NCBI RefSeq assembly: GCF_030252345.1
Contig: NZ_CP126980.1
Coordinates: 8,379,501 to 8,443,500 of the forward strand
Length of the DNA stretch: 64,000 nucleotides
Direction of reading: 5' to 3'
From: Actinoplanes oblitus
GTDB lineage: Bacteria; Actinomycetota; Actinomycetes; Mycobacteriales; Micromonosporaceae
The notes under the pieces are model-generated. The model was not told where the DNA came from, searched no databases, and saw only the letters and a program-made list of their open reading frames with translations. Within the stretch, counting starts at the first letter, position 1. Each line of letters begins with the position of its first letter. Positions 9,389 through 17,730 of this stretch are shown one piece after another. The position numbers and the translations under genes are program-made.

Positions 9389-9412
9389 AGCGTTTCCGGT
9401 GTGCCGCGCCGT

Positions 9413-9428
9413 TATGCTCGCCGGCATG
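9413..9428 (+). promoter_or_regulatory. Leaderless-type -10 of the DAO-like gene
   Basis: TATGCT at 9413-9418 is followed by 7 nt and then ATG 9426. There is no SD. Confidence 0.5.
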
Positions 9429-10385
9429 GCCGCTCAGCAGGCACCCGTCGTCGTGGTCGGTGCCGGGATCATCGGGTTGACCACCGCCGTGCGACTGGCC
9501 GAGCTGGGCCTGCCGGTGCGGATCGTGACCGACCGGCCGCCGGCCCGCACCACCTCCGCGGTGGCCGGCGCGCTCTGGGAGCCCTACCTGGTCGAGCACC
9601 CCGACCAGGATCGCTGGGGCCGGGTGGCGTACCGGCGGTTCGCCGCGGAGGCGGCCGACCCGGGCACCGGGGTCCGGATCGTGAGCGGGGTGGACGCGAT
9701 CCGGCAGCCCCGACCGGCGCCGGCCTGGCTGCGGGCGATGCCGGGTTTCGCCGAGGCGGATCCGGCGGGCCTGCCGGACGGCTTCGCCGGCGGCTGGCGG
9801 TTCACCACCGCGCTCATCGACATGCCGGTCTACCTCGGGTTTCTGGGCGACCGGCTGGCCCGGCTCGGGGTGCCGGTCGACCAGGCGCACGTCACCGACC
9901 TGGGCCTGCTGACCGCTACGGCGCCGGTGGTGGTCAACTGCACCGGGCACCGGGCCGGCGCGCTGACCGGTGACGCCGCGGTACAGCCGGTCCGCGGACA
10001 GATCGTGGTGGTCCGCAATCCCGGGATCACCGAGTTCTTCACCGGCACCGACGCGTCGGGCGGGCTGACCTACCTGCTGCCGCACGGCGACCGGCTGCTG
10101 ATCGGCGGCAGCGCGGAGGCGGGCGCCGACCGGCCGGAGCCGGACGAGCGGCTCGGCCGGGAGATCCTGGACCGGGCGATCGCGCTCTTCCCCGAGCTCG
10201 CCGGGGCGGAGGTGCTCGGGCAGCGGGTCGGGTACCGGCCGTACCGGGCGCCGATCCGGGTGGAGCAGGAGGAGTGCGGCGACGGGCACGTGATCCACAA
10301 CTACGGGCACGGCGGGGCCGGAGTCACCCTGTCCTGGGGGTCGGCCGAGGACGTCTGCGCGATGGCGCGGGAGCTGCTGGGCTAG
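9426..10385 (+). CDS. D-amino-acid oxidase-like FAD-dependent oxidoreductase
   Basis: 319 aa. The N-terminal dinucleotide motif VVVVGAGIIGLTTAVRL binds FAD, followed by SAVAGALWEPY, the GQIVVVRNPGI strand, a central LTYLLPHGDRLLIGGS and the C-terminal RPYRAPIRVE...VIHNYGHGGAGVTLSWG typical of D-amino-acid oxidases, which oxidatively deaminate D-amino acids to imino acids and H2O2. ATG 9426 is chosen over ATG 9414 because a -10-like hexamer overlaps the latter. It is convergent with the SLOG gene, with a gap of 22 nt. A D-aspartate or glycine oxidase role is equally possible. Confidence 0.88.
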   Translation: MAAQQAPVVVVGAGIIGLTTAVRLAELGLPVRIVTDRPPARTTSAVAGALWEPYLVEHPDQDRWGRVAYRRFAAEAADPGTGVRIVSGVDAIRQPRPAPAWLRAMPGFAEADPAGLPDGFAGGWRFTTALIDMPVYLGFLGDRLARLGVPVDQAHVTDLGLLTATAPVVVNCTGHRAGALTGDAAVQPVRGQIVVVRNPGITEFFTGTDASGGLTYLLPHGDRLLIGGSAEAGADRPEPDERLGREILDRAIALFPELAGAEVLGQRVGYRPYRAPIRVEQEECGDGHVIHNYGHGGAGVTLSWGSAEDVCAMARELLG

Positions 10386-10407
10386 GTGCCGTCTCGGGCA
10401 CCGGTGG

Positions 10408-10905
10408 TCAGCCGACCGGGAGCGGGACCGCGGAGAGGGTGCTGCGGCGGGCGCCGGCGGGCCAGACCCGGCGGACCTGCCTGCCGTGGGCGACCGCCCA
10501 GGCGACGGTTTCGGCGGTGCCGCCGCGCAGGCCGACGCCGCTGCCGTCCCAGACCGCGATCAGCAGGTCGCAGCGCTCCACCACCTCGCGGCTGGCCGCC
10601 TCGTAGGAGCCCTCGGGCGGACCGGGGACGGTGAGACGGGTGACGTCGGTGGCGTGCCGGAGCAGGCCGCACAGGTCGCGGTCGTTCTCCGGGGCGGCGG
10701 AGTGCTCCGGCACCGGAAGCACCACCTCGAAGGTGCCGCGGCAGGCCCGGACCGCCTCGGCGAAGATCCGGTCGGCGCCCTCGGCCAGGCAGGTGACCCC
10801 GTGGACGCCCTTGTGCGCGCGCAACTCCTTGACGAGTTCGCGGTAGATCAACCGGCGGGCGGACGGTTCGAGCCGGATGTGGCCCGTCACCCCGATGCGC
10901 ATCAT
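10408..10905 (-). CDS. SLOG-like (predicted nucleotide-binding) protein
   Basis: 165 aa. It starts with RIGVTGHIRL and continues GVTCLAEGADRIFAEAVRACRGTFEVVLPV, then a C-terminal VERCDLLIAVWDGSGVGLRGGTAETVAWA. This Rossmann-like layout with GxTGH, a GAD loop and a terminal GGT...W motif fits the SLOG/LOG superfamily, predicted to bind nucleotides or nucleotide-derived signals. ATG 10905 has GGAG 5 nt upstream; the longer frame overlaps the neighbouring gene and lacks an SD. It lies 29 nt after the RyR/TrkA gene and is probably cotranscribed, which suggests a shared signalling or stress function. The family call is from motifs only. Confidence 0.75.
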   Translation of the reverse strand: MMRIGVTGHIRLEPSARRLIYRELVKELRAHKGVHGVTCLAEGADRIFAEAVRACRGTFEVVLPVPEHSAAPENDRDLCGLLRHATDVTRLTVPGPPEGSYEAASREVVERCDLLIAVWDGSGVGLRGGTAETVAWAVAHGRQVRRVWPAGARRSTLSAVPLPVG

Positions 10906-10934
10906 CGCTTCTCCCTCGCCGTCCCGCCGTCCGT

Positions 10935-12854
10935 TCATGCCGGGAAAAGTGCCCGGTTCGCTCCAGTGTCCGACAAACGGACGACTTGGAAGCCCGCCTC
11001 GCCCAGAATTTCCGGAATGTCGCGAATTGCCGCTCGGCAGCGCTCCTTGCCCTCGGGCGGCAGATCGTCCCATTCTCGCAGGTAGGCGCGGTATCGGGCG
11101 GCCACCGGCAGCCCGGTCGCGGCCGACTCGGCAAGGGTGGCCGCCACCCAGCGCCCGGACTCGCGTCGCGCCAGCTCCTCGACCTCGTCACCGGTGAACC
11201 GGAAATCGTCGCCGGCGGCGTCACGCGGCACTATCGCGCAGTGCACCTGGTGCAACTTCGGGCCGATGTCGGCGGCCTGCAGCAGGTTGGCCCGGCGCAG
11301 CGCGTGATCCAGATCGGACCAGGGTGCCATGGCGGCGGCGGAACCCATCGCGTCGCCGCGGGCCAGCCGGGCCACCAGGTAGCGCTCGTGGATCAGGCGG
11401 GCCAGGCGCTCGGACAGGTCCTCGGTGATCAGCGCGGGATCACCGCCGGCCGCCACCGGGGAGAAGAGCCGGAGCCGGCCGTTGAGCGGGTCCAGCAGCG
11501 GCGGCGCCTGCTCCGGGCGGAACGCGTCGGCCAGCTCGGCCAGCCCGTCCACGGCCACCACCAGGTCACCGTCGACGGCGTGCCAGAGGCGGTACTCGGA
11601 GAGGGCGAGCTGGAGACCGTACTTCTCGTCGGTGAAGCAGAGGAAGGCGTGGTCGTACCGCGGGGTGGCGGCGTCGAGCAGGTCACCGACCGTGCCGTCG
11701 TACGGCGTCACCCGGCAGGCGTCGAGCAGGGCCGGGCGGCGCCGGGCCAGCCGCTCCAGCACCCGGGCGGCGTTCGGGGCGACCAGGTCCACCTCGACCC
11801 GGGCGCCCGGGTCCGGCCGGTGCAGCCGCCAGTGCCGGGCCAGCTCGGCCAGCAGCGCCCGGGCCAGCGTCGAGTCACCGGCCAGCAGCAGCCGGGGCGC
11901 CCCGCCGCCCGGGCGCGACAGCGGCGGCGACGGTCCGGGCGGCACGGATGGTGCAGGCGGCGAGGCCGGCGAGGGGGACGGCGGCCCGGACGCGGCTTCC
12001 GGCGGGGACGGCGGCTCGGAGGCTGATGGCGGCGGGGGCGCGGCGGGAGCGGTCAGCAGGGGGCGTTCGGCGAGCAGCACGCGGACGGCGAGGTCGTCGA
12101 GGTGGAAGAAGTCGAGCCGGTGGGCGGTCGCCTCCGGCACGCTGAGCCGGCGGGCCTGCAGGGTGAGCGCCCAGTCCGGCTCGTGGATCTGGGCGTAGAC
12201 GGCCATGCCCGGCCTGCTCGACGGGGCCAGGCGGGCGACCGCGGCGGCGATGGTCAGGTTGGCGGCGCTCTCGCCGGTGCACGCGTACACCACCGCGGCC
12301 CGGCCGGCGGCGGCACCGCGCAGCACGTCCGGGTCGCGCGGATCGCCCTGCACGCCGAGCAGGGCGCGGTGGCGCAGCTCGAGGGGGCCGATCGGCCGGC
12401 TGCGCACCCAGACCACCCGCTGTCCCGCCTGGTACAGCCGGTCGGCGAGGGTCCGGGCCACCGAGGTGTCCCCGCAGATCACCACGTGGTCGCGGGAGCG
12501 GCGGGCGCGCCACCGGCGCCACTCGGTGGCCAGCAGCAGGCGGCCGGCCTCGAAGAGCGCGTAGAGGGTGACCGCCGGCGCGACGAACCGGGCGACCTGG
12601 AGGGCCGGCGGCAGCCGCACCGCCTCCTGGAGCGGGTCGGCGCCGAGCACGAAGAGCTGGAGCGTGTGGTACGTCAGGTTGAGCGGGTCCCGGGTGGCCG
12701 GGTCGGGGGCGGCGGCCAGGTACTGATCGAAGCCGAGGTAACCCAGCGCCAGCGCGGCGAGGCCGGCCAGGGCGAACAGCAGCCGGGTGGCGGTCACCGC
12801 CGGCTGGCGCTGCTCACCGCGGAACGGCCGGGACGCGCGGGGGAAGCTGGCCAT
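10935..12854 (-). CDS. Two-TM membrane protein with two TrkA-N (RCK) domains and C-terminal RyR domain
   Basis: 639 aa. Domain order: basic N terminus; TM1 about 22-44; a short re-entrant-like segment about 62-72; TM2 about 88-108; first NAD-binding TrkA-N fold from 122 (HVVICGDTSVARTLADRL); Pro/Ser linker 270-320; second TrkA-N-like fold from 320 (RLLLAGDSTLARALLAEL); C-terminal RyR domain about 480-628 (RRANLLQAADIGPKL, EELARRESGRWVAATL, DDLPPEGKERCRAAIRDIPEIL). The layout resembles a ligand-gated K+ channel or channel-like sensor, but I see no TVGYG filter, so transport is unproven. ATG 12854 has GAGAGG 5 nt upstream. It probably forms an operon with the SLOG gene. Confidence 0.85.
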   Translation of the reverse strand: MASFPRASRPFRGEQRQPAVTATRLLFALAGLAALALGYLGFDQYLAAAPDPATRDPLNLTYHTLQLFVLGADPLQEAVRLPPALQVARFVAPAVTLYALFEAGRLLLATEWRRWRARRSRDHVVICGDTSVARTLADRLYQAGQRVVWVRSRPIGPLELRHRALLGVQGDPRDPDVLRGAAAGRAAVVYACTGESAANLTIAAAVARLAPSSRPGMAVYAQIHEPDWALTLQARRLSVPEATAHRLDFFHLDDLAVRVLLAERPLLTAPAAPPPPSASEPPSPPEAASGPPSPSPASPPAPSVPPGPSPPLSRPGGGAPRLLLAGDSTLARALLAELARHWRLHRPDPGARVEVDLVAPNAARVLERLARRRPALLDACRVTPYDGTVGDLLDAATPRYDHAFLCFTDEKYGLQLALSEYRLWHAVDGDLVVAVDGLAELADAFRPEQAPPLLDPLNGRLRLFSPVAAGGDPALITEDLSERLARLIHERYLVARLARGDAMGSAAAMAPWSDLDHALRRANLLQAADIGPKLHQVHCAIVPRDAAGDDFRFTGDEVEELARRESGRWVAATLAESAATGLPVAARYRAYLREWDDLPPEGKERCRAAIRDIPEILGEAGFQVVRLSDTGANRALFPA

Positions 12855-13129
12855 CGACACCTCTCGACGAGTCCGACGGCCCCAGTGTGGCACGTCGATC
12901 ACTCATCGCGACGACTGCGGTACTCCCGGCGCACGCGTCCGCCGTCTCCCGGCCCGGCCCACCGAGCGGGGCACCACCGCCATGCCGGCGAAGTCCGTAC
13001 CGGGCGGCGCCGCGGCGGGCGGGCGCTGGGCGGTTCCGGACGGCGGGCGGCTCCCCGGCGTACCGAAAGCGGGGTCTGAGGTGGCCGGGCGAACCGGCAC
13101 GCGGCAGGCGTGCCGGACCACAGCGGATC
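12855..13129. other. Gap between the RyR/TrkA gene and miaB
   Basis: 275 nt on the 3' side of miaB and upstream of the RyR/TrkA gene. I see no gene. It contains a weak hairpin CCCCG...CGGGG at about 13053-13074 and presumably the promoter of the RyR/SLOG unit. Confidence 0.4.
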
Positions 13130-14629
13130 TCAGAGGGCGCAGCCGTCGGCGGCCGGCGGCAGCGGAGCGGGGACGCCGATCGTGGGCAGGCCCAGCGAGA
13201 CACCCTTGAGTTTCGGGGTCCGGCCGGCCGCGAAGGCGTCGCCGGCGCGGGTGCGGCGGTGCGCGAGCGGGGCGCCGTCGGCGTTGAGGTGGTGCGGCGC
13301 GGCGTAGGTGATCACGGTCTCGACGATGTCGCCGGGGCGCGGGGCCCGGTCGCCGACGAGGTCGCCGGTGGCGAAGTGGACCAGGCGGCCGTCGCGGGCG
13401 CGGCCGCTCATCCGGCCGGTGCGCTCGTCCTTGCGGCCCTCGCCGACAGCGACCAGGACCTCGACCCTCTCCCCGACGAGTTTCTTGTTCTCGGCCCAGG
13501 TGATCTCTTCGAGGGTGCTGATCAGGCGGTCGTAACGCTCCTGGACGACCTTTTTCGGCACCTGCTCGTCCATCGTCGCGGCGGGGGTGCCGGGACGCTT
13601 CGAATACTGGAACGTGAAGGCGCTGGAGAAACGGGCCTGACGGACCACCTCGAGGGTCTGCTCGAAGTCCTCGTCGGTCTCGCCGGGGAAGCCGACGATG
13701 ATGTCGGTGGTGATCGCGGCGTCCGGCATGGCGGCCCGGACCTTCTCGATGATGCCCAGGTATTTCTCCTGGCGGTAGCTGCGGCGCATGGCCTTGAGCA
13801 CCCGGTCGGAGCCGGACTGCAGCGGCATGTGCAGCGAGTGGCAGACATTCGGCGTCTCGGCCATCGCGGCGATCACGTCGTCGGTGAAGTCCTTCGGGTG
13901 CGGGCTGGTGAAGCGGACCCGCTCCAGGCCCTCCACCTCGCCGCAGGCGCGCAGCAGCTTGCCGAAGGCGAGCCGGTCGCCGAACTCGACGCCGTAGGAG
14001 TTCACGTTCTGCCCGAGCAGGGTCACCTCGAGAACGCCCTCGGCGACCAGGGCGCGCACCTCGGCCAGGATGTCGCCGGGGCGGCGGTCCTTCTCCTTGC
14101 CGCGCAGCGCCGGGACGATGCAGAACGTGCAGGTGTTGTTGCAGCCCACCGAGATGGAGACCCAGCCGGCGTAGGTCGACTCGCGCTTGGTGGGCAGGGT
14201 GGACGGGAAGACCTCGAGCGCCTCGAGGATCTCGACCTGCGCCTCCTCGTTGTGCCGGGCGCGCTCCAGCAGCGCCGGCAGCGAGCCGATGTTGTGGGTG
14301 CCGAAGACCACGTCGACCCAGGGCGCCTTCTTGACGATGTCGCCCTGGTCCTTCTGCGCCAGGCAGCCGCCGACGGCGATCTGCATGCCGGGGTTCTTCA
14401 GCTTGGTCGGGCGCAGGTGGCCGAGGTTGCCGTAGAGGCGGTTGTCGGCGTTCTCCCGGACCGCGCAGGTGTTGAAGACCACGACGTCGGCCGCCTCGGG
14501 GTCGGCGGCCCGCACGTAGCCCGCGTCCTCCATCAGGCCGGAGATCCGCTCGCTGTCGTGCACGTTCATCTGGCAGCCGTAGGTGCGCACGTCGTACGTG
14601 CGGGAGGCGCCCGGGATTTCAACAGTCAT
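13130..14629 (-). CDS. miaB: tRNA-2-methylthio-N6-dimethylallyladenosine synthase MiaB
   Basis: Radical-SAM enzyme that adds the 2-methylthio group to i6A37 made by MiaA. 499 aa with the N-terminal UPF0004 domain ([33 protein letters not shown]), which supplies three Cys of the second cluster; the radical-[11 protein letters not shown] motif; the [12 protein letters not shown] and [11 protein letters not shown] motifs; and a TRAM-like C terminus. Start ATG 14629 has no SD. Upstream TACCCT lies 11 nt away, too far for a typical leaderless start. It lies 21 nt after the small hypothetical gene and may be cotranscribed with it. Confidence 0.97.
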   Translation of the reverse strand: MTVEIPGASRTYDVRTYGCQMNVHDSERISGLMEDAGYVRAADPEAADVVVFNTCAVRENADNRLYGNLGHLRPTKLKNPGMQIAVGGCLAQKDQGDIVKKAPWVDVVFGTHNIGSLPALLERARHNEEAQVEILEALEVFPSTLPTKRESTYAGWVSISVGCNNTCTFCIVPALRGKEKDRRPGDILAEVRALVAEGVLEVTLLGQNVNSYGVEFGDRLAFGKLLRACGEVEGLERVRFTSPHPKDFTDDVIAAMAETPNVCHSLHMPLQSGSDRVLKAMRRSYRQEKYLGIIEKVRAAMPDAAITTDIIVGFPGETDEDFEQTLEVVRQARFSSAFTFQYSKRPGTPAATMDEQVPKKVVQERYDRLISTLEEITWAENKKLVGERVEVLVAVGEGRKDERTGRMSGRARDGRLVHFATGDLVGDRAPRPGDIVETVITYAAPHHLNADGAPLAHRRTRAGDAFAAGRTPKLKGVSLGLPTIGVPAPLPPAADGCAL

Positions 14630-14650
14630 GGCAATTGACCAGGGTACTGC

Positions 14651-15127
14651 TTACGCCGCGGCGGGTCGCTCGGGCGTCGGGGCGGGTTTCCAGCGCGATC
14701 GGTGGCAACCGGGGTGGGCCGCGCAGGCCGGATCGTCGCCGGTGCACGGGCGCAGGTGCCGCCGCTCGGCGCCGTCGTCGGTCTCCCGTTCGTCGACGTG
14801 CACCGGGCGCAGGGTGCCGTCCGGCTCGGCACAGATGTACCGGGAGGGGTTGAGGGTGTCGTCGGGAACCAGGACCGCGGCCGCCAGCCGGACCGCGACG
14901 GCGCTCGCGACGGTCTCCTCGGCGATCTCCTCGGGCGCCAGGTACACGTCGACGAGTGTCGGAAAGTCGCCACCGACGTGATACACGTCGCAGAGCATGG
15001 CGTCCGGGCCGGCCTGTCCGATCTCGGTCACACCGCGTTCCAGCGCCCCGGCCAGGGCATCCCGCACCCGCTCGGGCTCGATCCGGCTCGCGACGGACCA
15101 GTTCCAGAGGCCAGTCATACCTGCCAT
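14651..15127 (-). CDS. Hypothetical protein with Cys/His-containing C terminus
   Basis: 158 aa with no family that I can name. The first 100 residues look like a compact alpha/beta fold (GLWNWSVASRIEPERVRDALAGALERG, MLCDVYHVGGDFPTLVDVYLAPEEIAEE). The last 40 are loop-like with four Cys and two His (RHLRPCTGDDPACAAHPGCHRSRW), possibly a small metal site. ATG 15127 and ATG 15118 are both possible. Third-position GC is high, which supports coding. It is placed immediately upstream of miaB on the same strand. Confidence 0.65.
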   Translation of the reverse strand: MAGMTGLWNWSVASRIEPERVRDALAGALERGVTEIGQAGPDAMLCDVYHVGGDFPTLVDVYLAPEEIAEETVASAVAVRLAAAVLVPDDTLNPSRYICAEPDGTLRPVHVDERETDDGAERRHLRPCTGDDPACAAHPGCHRSRWKPAPTPERPAAA

Positions 15128-15208
15128 CGTGTCCGTTTCTCTCCCTGGGTGGCGACTGCGTTACTGCTCCGTGACCATTCTCGTCACTATCCGATACCTA
15201 GGCCGTCC

Positions 15209-15229
15209 TAGGGTGTCTCCCATCGAGTG
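15209..15229 (+). promoter_or_regulatory. gluA: Candidate -10 and CCTAGG repeat upstream of gluA
   Basis: Two CCTAGG palindromes 4 nt apart (about 15197-15212) precede the gene. TAGGGT at 15209-15214 could be a -10 for a very short leader before GTG 15227. Confidence 0.3.
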
Positions 15230-15997
15230 ACCCGACTAGCGGATGGACACGGGGTGGCAGGCGAGGCTCTCATCGTTCTGGAGAACGTGAACAAGTGGTT
15301 CGGCCCGCTGCACGTGCTGCAGGATGTGGATCTGTCTGTCGCGCGCGGCGAGGTGGTCGTCGTGATCGGACCGTCCGGGTCGGGCAAGTCCACGCTGTGC
15401 CGGGCGATCAACCGGCTGGAGCCGATCGACTCCGGGACGATCACTTTCGACGGCCGGCTGCTGCCCGCCGAGGGCCGGCCGCTCGCGCAGCTGCGCAGCG
15501 AGGTCGGCATGGTCTTCCAGTCCTTCAACCTGTTCGCGCACAAGACCATCCTGCAGAACGTGATGCTGGGCCCGGTCAAGGTGCGCAAGGAGAAGGCGGC
15601 CACCGCCCGGGACCGCGCGATGTCCCTGCTGGAGCGGGTCGGCATCGCCAGCCAGGCGGACAAGTTCCCGGCTCAGCTCTCCGGCGGCCAGCAGCAGCGG
15701 GTGGCGATCGCCCGGGCGCTCGCCATGCAGCCCAAGGCGCTGCTCTTCGACGAGCCGACCAGCGCGCTCGACCCGGAGATGGTCGGTGAGGTGCTGGACG
15801 TGATGACCTCGCTGGCCAAAGAGGGGATGACCATGGTGGTGGTCACCCACGAGATGGGCTTCGCCCGGCACGCGGCGAACCGGGTGGTCTTCATGGCCGA
15901 CGGCCAGCTGATCGAGCAGGCGCCTCCGGCGGAGTTCTTCGCGAACCCGAAGAGCGACCGGGCCAAGGACTTCCTTTCCAAGATCTTGACGCACTGA
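15227..15997 (+). CDS. gluA: Glutamate/amino-acid ABC transporter ATP-binding protein GluA
   Basis: ATPase of a polar amino-acid importer, first gene of gluABCD. Walker A GPSGSGKS, the Q-loop [10 protein letters not shown], signature LSGGQQQR, Walker [14 protein letters not shown] and the H-switch THEMGF are intact. The sequence [19 protein letters not shown] is typical of actinobacterial GluA. Start is GTG 15227 (256 aa) or GTG 15254 (247 aa); neither has an SD, and the shorter form starts closer to the ABC fold. The operon sits next to the recA-recX-rny region, as in other actinobacteria. Confidence 0.95.
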   Translation: MTRLADGHGVAGEALIVLENVNKWFGPLHVLQDVDLSVARGEVVVVIGPSGSGKSTLCRAINRLEPIDSGTITFDGRLLPAEGRPLAQLRSEVGMVFQSFNLFAHKTILQNVMLGPVKVRKEKAATARDRAMSLLERVGIASQADKFPAQLSGGQQQRVAIARALAMQPKALLFDEPTSALDPEMVGEVLDVMTSLAKEGMTMVVVTHEMGFARHAANRVVFMADGQLIEQAPPAEFFANPKSDRAKDFLSKILTH

Positions 15998-16064
15998 ACA
16001 CCCCCGATGACCGGCCCCCAAGCCAATTCCAGGGTCTGAACTGGAGCAGAGGAGAGAGTTGATC

Positions 16065-17003
16065 ATGGGTATCAAGCGGGTAGCGGTGTTCGCCGCCACG
16101 GCGGCGTTCGCCTTCACGCTTACCGCATGTGGTGAGGAGGGCACCCCGACTCCGAGCGGCGCCGGTAACGGCAGCGGCGCGGCGCCGGCCTCGGACACCT
16201 GTAAGTCCTCGGGCGTCACGTTCACCGCCGACACCGCCGCCGCGGTGAAGGGCAGCCCGACCTTCGACAAGATCAAGTCGGCCGGCAAGGTGACCGTCGG
16301 GGTCAAGTTCGACCAGCCCAACCTGGGCTACAAGGACACCTCCGGCACCCGGTGCGGCTTCGACATCGAGACCGCCCAGTACATCGCGTCGAAGCTGGGC
16401 GTCGACCCGGCGAAGATCGAGTACAAGGAGATCCCGTCGGCCAACCGGGAGACGGCGATCAAGGGTGGGGAGATCGACTACTACGTCGGCACCTACTCGA
16501 TCACCGACAAGCGCAAGGCGGACGTCTCGTTCGCCGGGCCGTACTTCGTCGCCGGCCAGGACCTGCTGGTCCGCAAGGACGAGACGGCGATCACCGGCAA
16601 GGACACCCTCAAGGGCAAGAAGGTCTGCTCGGCCCAGGGCTCCACGCCGATCCAGCGGGTCCGCGACGAGGGCCTGACCGAGCCGGAGAACATCGTCGAG
16701 TTCAAGACCTACTCGGAGTGCGTGTCGCAGCTGCTGGACAAGAAGGTCGACGCCGTCACCACCGACGACGCGATCCTCAAGGGCTACGCCGCGCAGAACC
16801 CGACCGACCTCAAGGTCGTCGGCAAGCCGTTCAGCACCGAGAAGTACGGCATCGGCCTGCCGCGCGACGACAAGGCGCTGCGTGACTACGTGAACAACCA
16901 GCTGGAGGCCGCGTTCAAGGACGGCACCTGGCAGAAGATCTACGACGGCACGCTGGGCAAGTCGGGCTCGACGGCCACGCCGCCGGCGCTCGAGCGCTAC
17001 TGA
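16065..17003 (+). CDS. gluB: Glutamate-binding lipoprotein GluB
   Basis: Extracellular solute-binding component of the Glu importer. 312 aa with a lipoprotein signal peptide ending in the lipobox LTAC, a Ser/Gly linker, then an SBP family 3 fold (GKVTVGVKFDQPNLGY, GFDIETAQYIASKLG, SANRETAIKGGEIDYYVGTYSITDKR, KKVCSAQGSTPIQR, VDAVTTDDAIL). ATG 16065 is preferred because GGAGAG at 16051-16056 lies 8 nt upstream; TTG 16059 is too close. The gap to gluA is 67 nt and the gap to gluC holds a strong hairpin, which should favour more GluB than permease. Confidence 0.96.
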   Translation: MGIKRVAVFAATAAFAFTLTACGEEGTPTPSGAGNGSGAAPASDTCKSSGVTFTADTAAAVKGSPTFDKIKSAGKVTVGVKFDQPNLGYKDTSGTRCGFDIETAQYIASKLGVDPAKIEYKEIPSANRETAIKGGEIDYYVGTYSITDKRKADVSFAGPYFVAGQDLLVRKDETAITGKDTLKGKKVCSAQGSTPIQRVRDEGLTEPENIVEFKTYSECVSQLLDKKVDAVTTDDAILKGYAAQNPTDLKVVGKPFSTEKYGIGLPRDDKALRDYVNNQLEAAFKDGTWQKIYDGTLGKSGSTATPPALERY

Positions 17004-17018
17004 TCCACATCTGCTGAA

Positions 17019-17051
17019 CCGAGGCCGGGCGGATGATCCGCCCGGCCTCGG
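17019..17051 (+). terminator. Intercistronic hairpin between gluB and gluC
   Basis: A perfect 15-bp stem (CCGAGGCCGGGCGGA / TCCGCCCGGCCTCGG, 3-nt loop) begins 16 nt after the gluB stop, inside the operon. It is likely a partial terminator or an mRNA-stabilising 3' end that raises the binding protein relative to the permeases. Confidence 0.7.
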
Positions 17052-17073
17052 CCGGTACGGCTTAGGACGGGGA

Positions 17074-17730
17074 ATGACGGAGTTCCTGCACGTACTGACC
17101 GACCACTGGGACCTGTTCCTCAAAGGTTTCGGGAACACGGTGAAGCTGTTCCTCGTCGCGGCGGTCGGGAGCCTGCTGCTGGGCACGCTGCTCGGCGCGT
17201 TCCGGGTGTCACCGATCCCGGCGCTGCGCTGGTTCGGCGGGGCCTACGTGAACATCGTGCGCAACACGCCGTTGACGCTGGTCTTCGCGTTCCTGGTCTT
17301 CGCCGTCCCGAAACTGGACGTCAACCTCGAGTACCAGACCGCCGCCTTCACGGCGCTGACCGTCTACACCGCCGCGTTCATCTGCGAGGTGGTGCGGTCC
17401 GGCGTCAACACGGTCGCCCCCGGGCAGGCCGAGGCGGCGCGCGCCCTGGGTCTCACCTTCGACCAGGTGCTCCTGCAGGTGGTGCTGCCGCAGGCGTTCC
17501 GCTCGATGGTGCCGCCGCTGATGAGCGTGCTGATCGCGATGCTGAAGAACACCACGGTGGCGGCAGGCTTCTCGGTGCTGGAGGCCGGTGCGATTCCGTC
17601 GTACATGTCGGAGTTCGGTGAGCCGCAGTTCTACGTGCTGATCTGGATCGTCGTCGGCTTCCTGATCCTGATCACTCCCCTGGTCCTGCTGCAGCGGTTC
17701 CTCGAGCGGAAGTTGACGGTGGCGCGATGA
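17074..17730 (+). CDS. gluC: Glutamate ABC transporter permease GluC
   Basis: 218 aa, HisM-type inner-membrane permease with about five helices. The EAA loop that docks the ATPase is EAARALGLTFDQVLLQVVLPQA. The N-terminal NTVKLFLVAAVGSLLLGTLLGAFRVSP is the usual first span. AGGACGGGG just before ATG 17074 can serve as the SD. It overlaps gluD by four bases (ATGA), so the permeases are coupled. Confidence 0.95.
   Translation: MTEFLHVLTDHWDLFLKGFGNTVKLFLVAAVGSLLLGTLLGAFRVSPIPALRWFGGAYVNIVRNTPLTLVFAFLVFAVPKLDVNLEYQTAAFTALTVYTAAFICEVVRSGVNTVAPGQAEAARALGLTFDQVLLQVVLPQAFRSMVPPLMSVLIAMLKNTTVAAGFSVLEAGAIPSYMSEFGEPQFYVLIWIVVGFLILITPLVLLQRFLERKLTVAR

Noticed and set aside
10935..12854. Calling the RyR/TrkA protein a K+ channel
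   Set aside because: Two helices and TrkA-N domains fit, but no TVGYG-like selectivity filter is visible, so the ion is not claimed.
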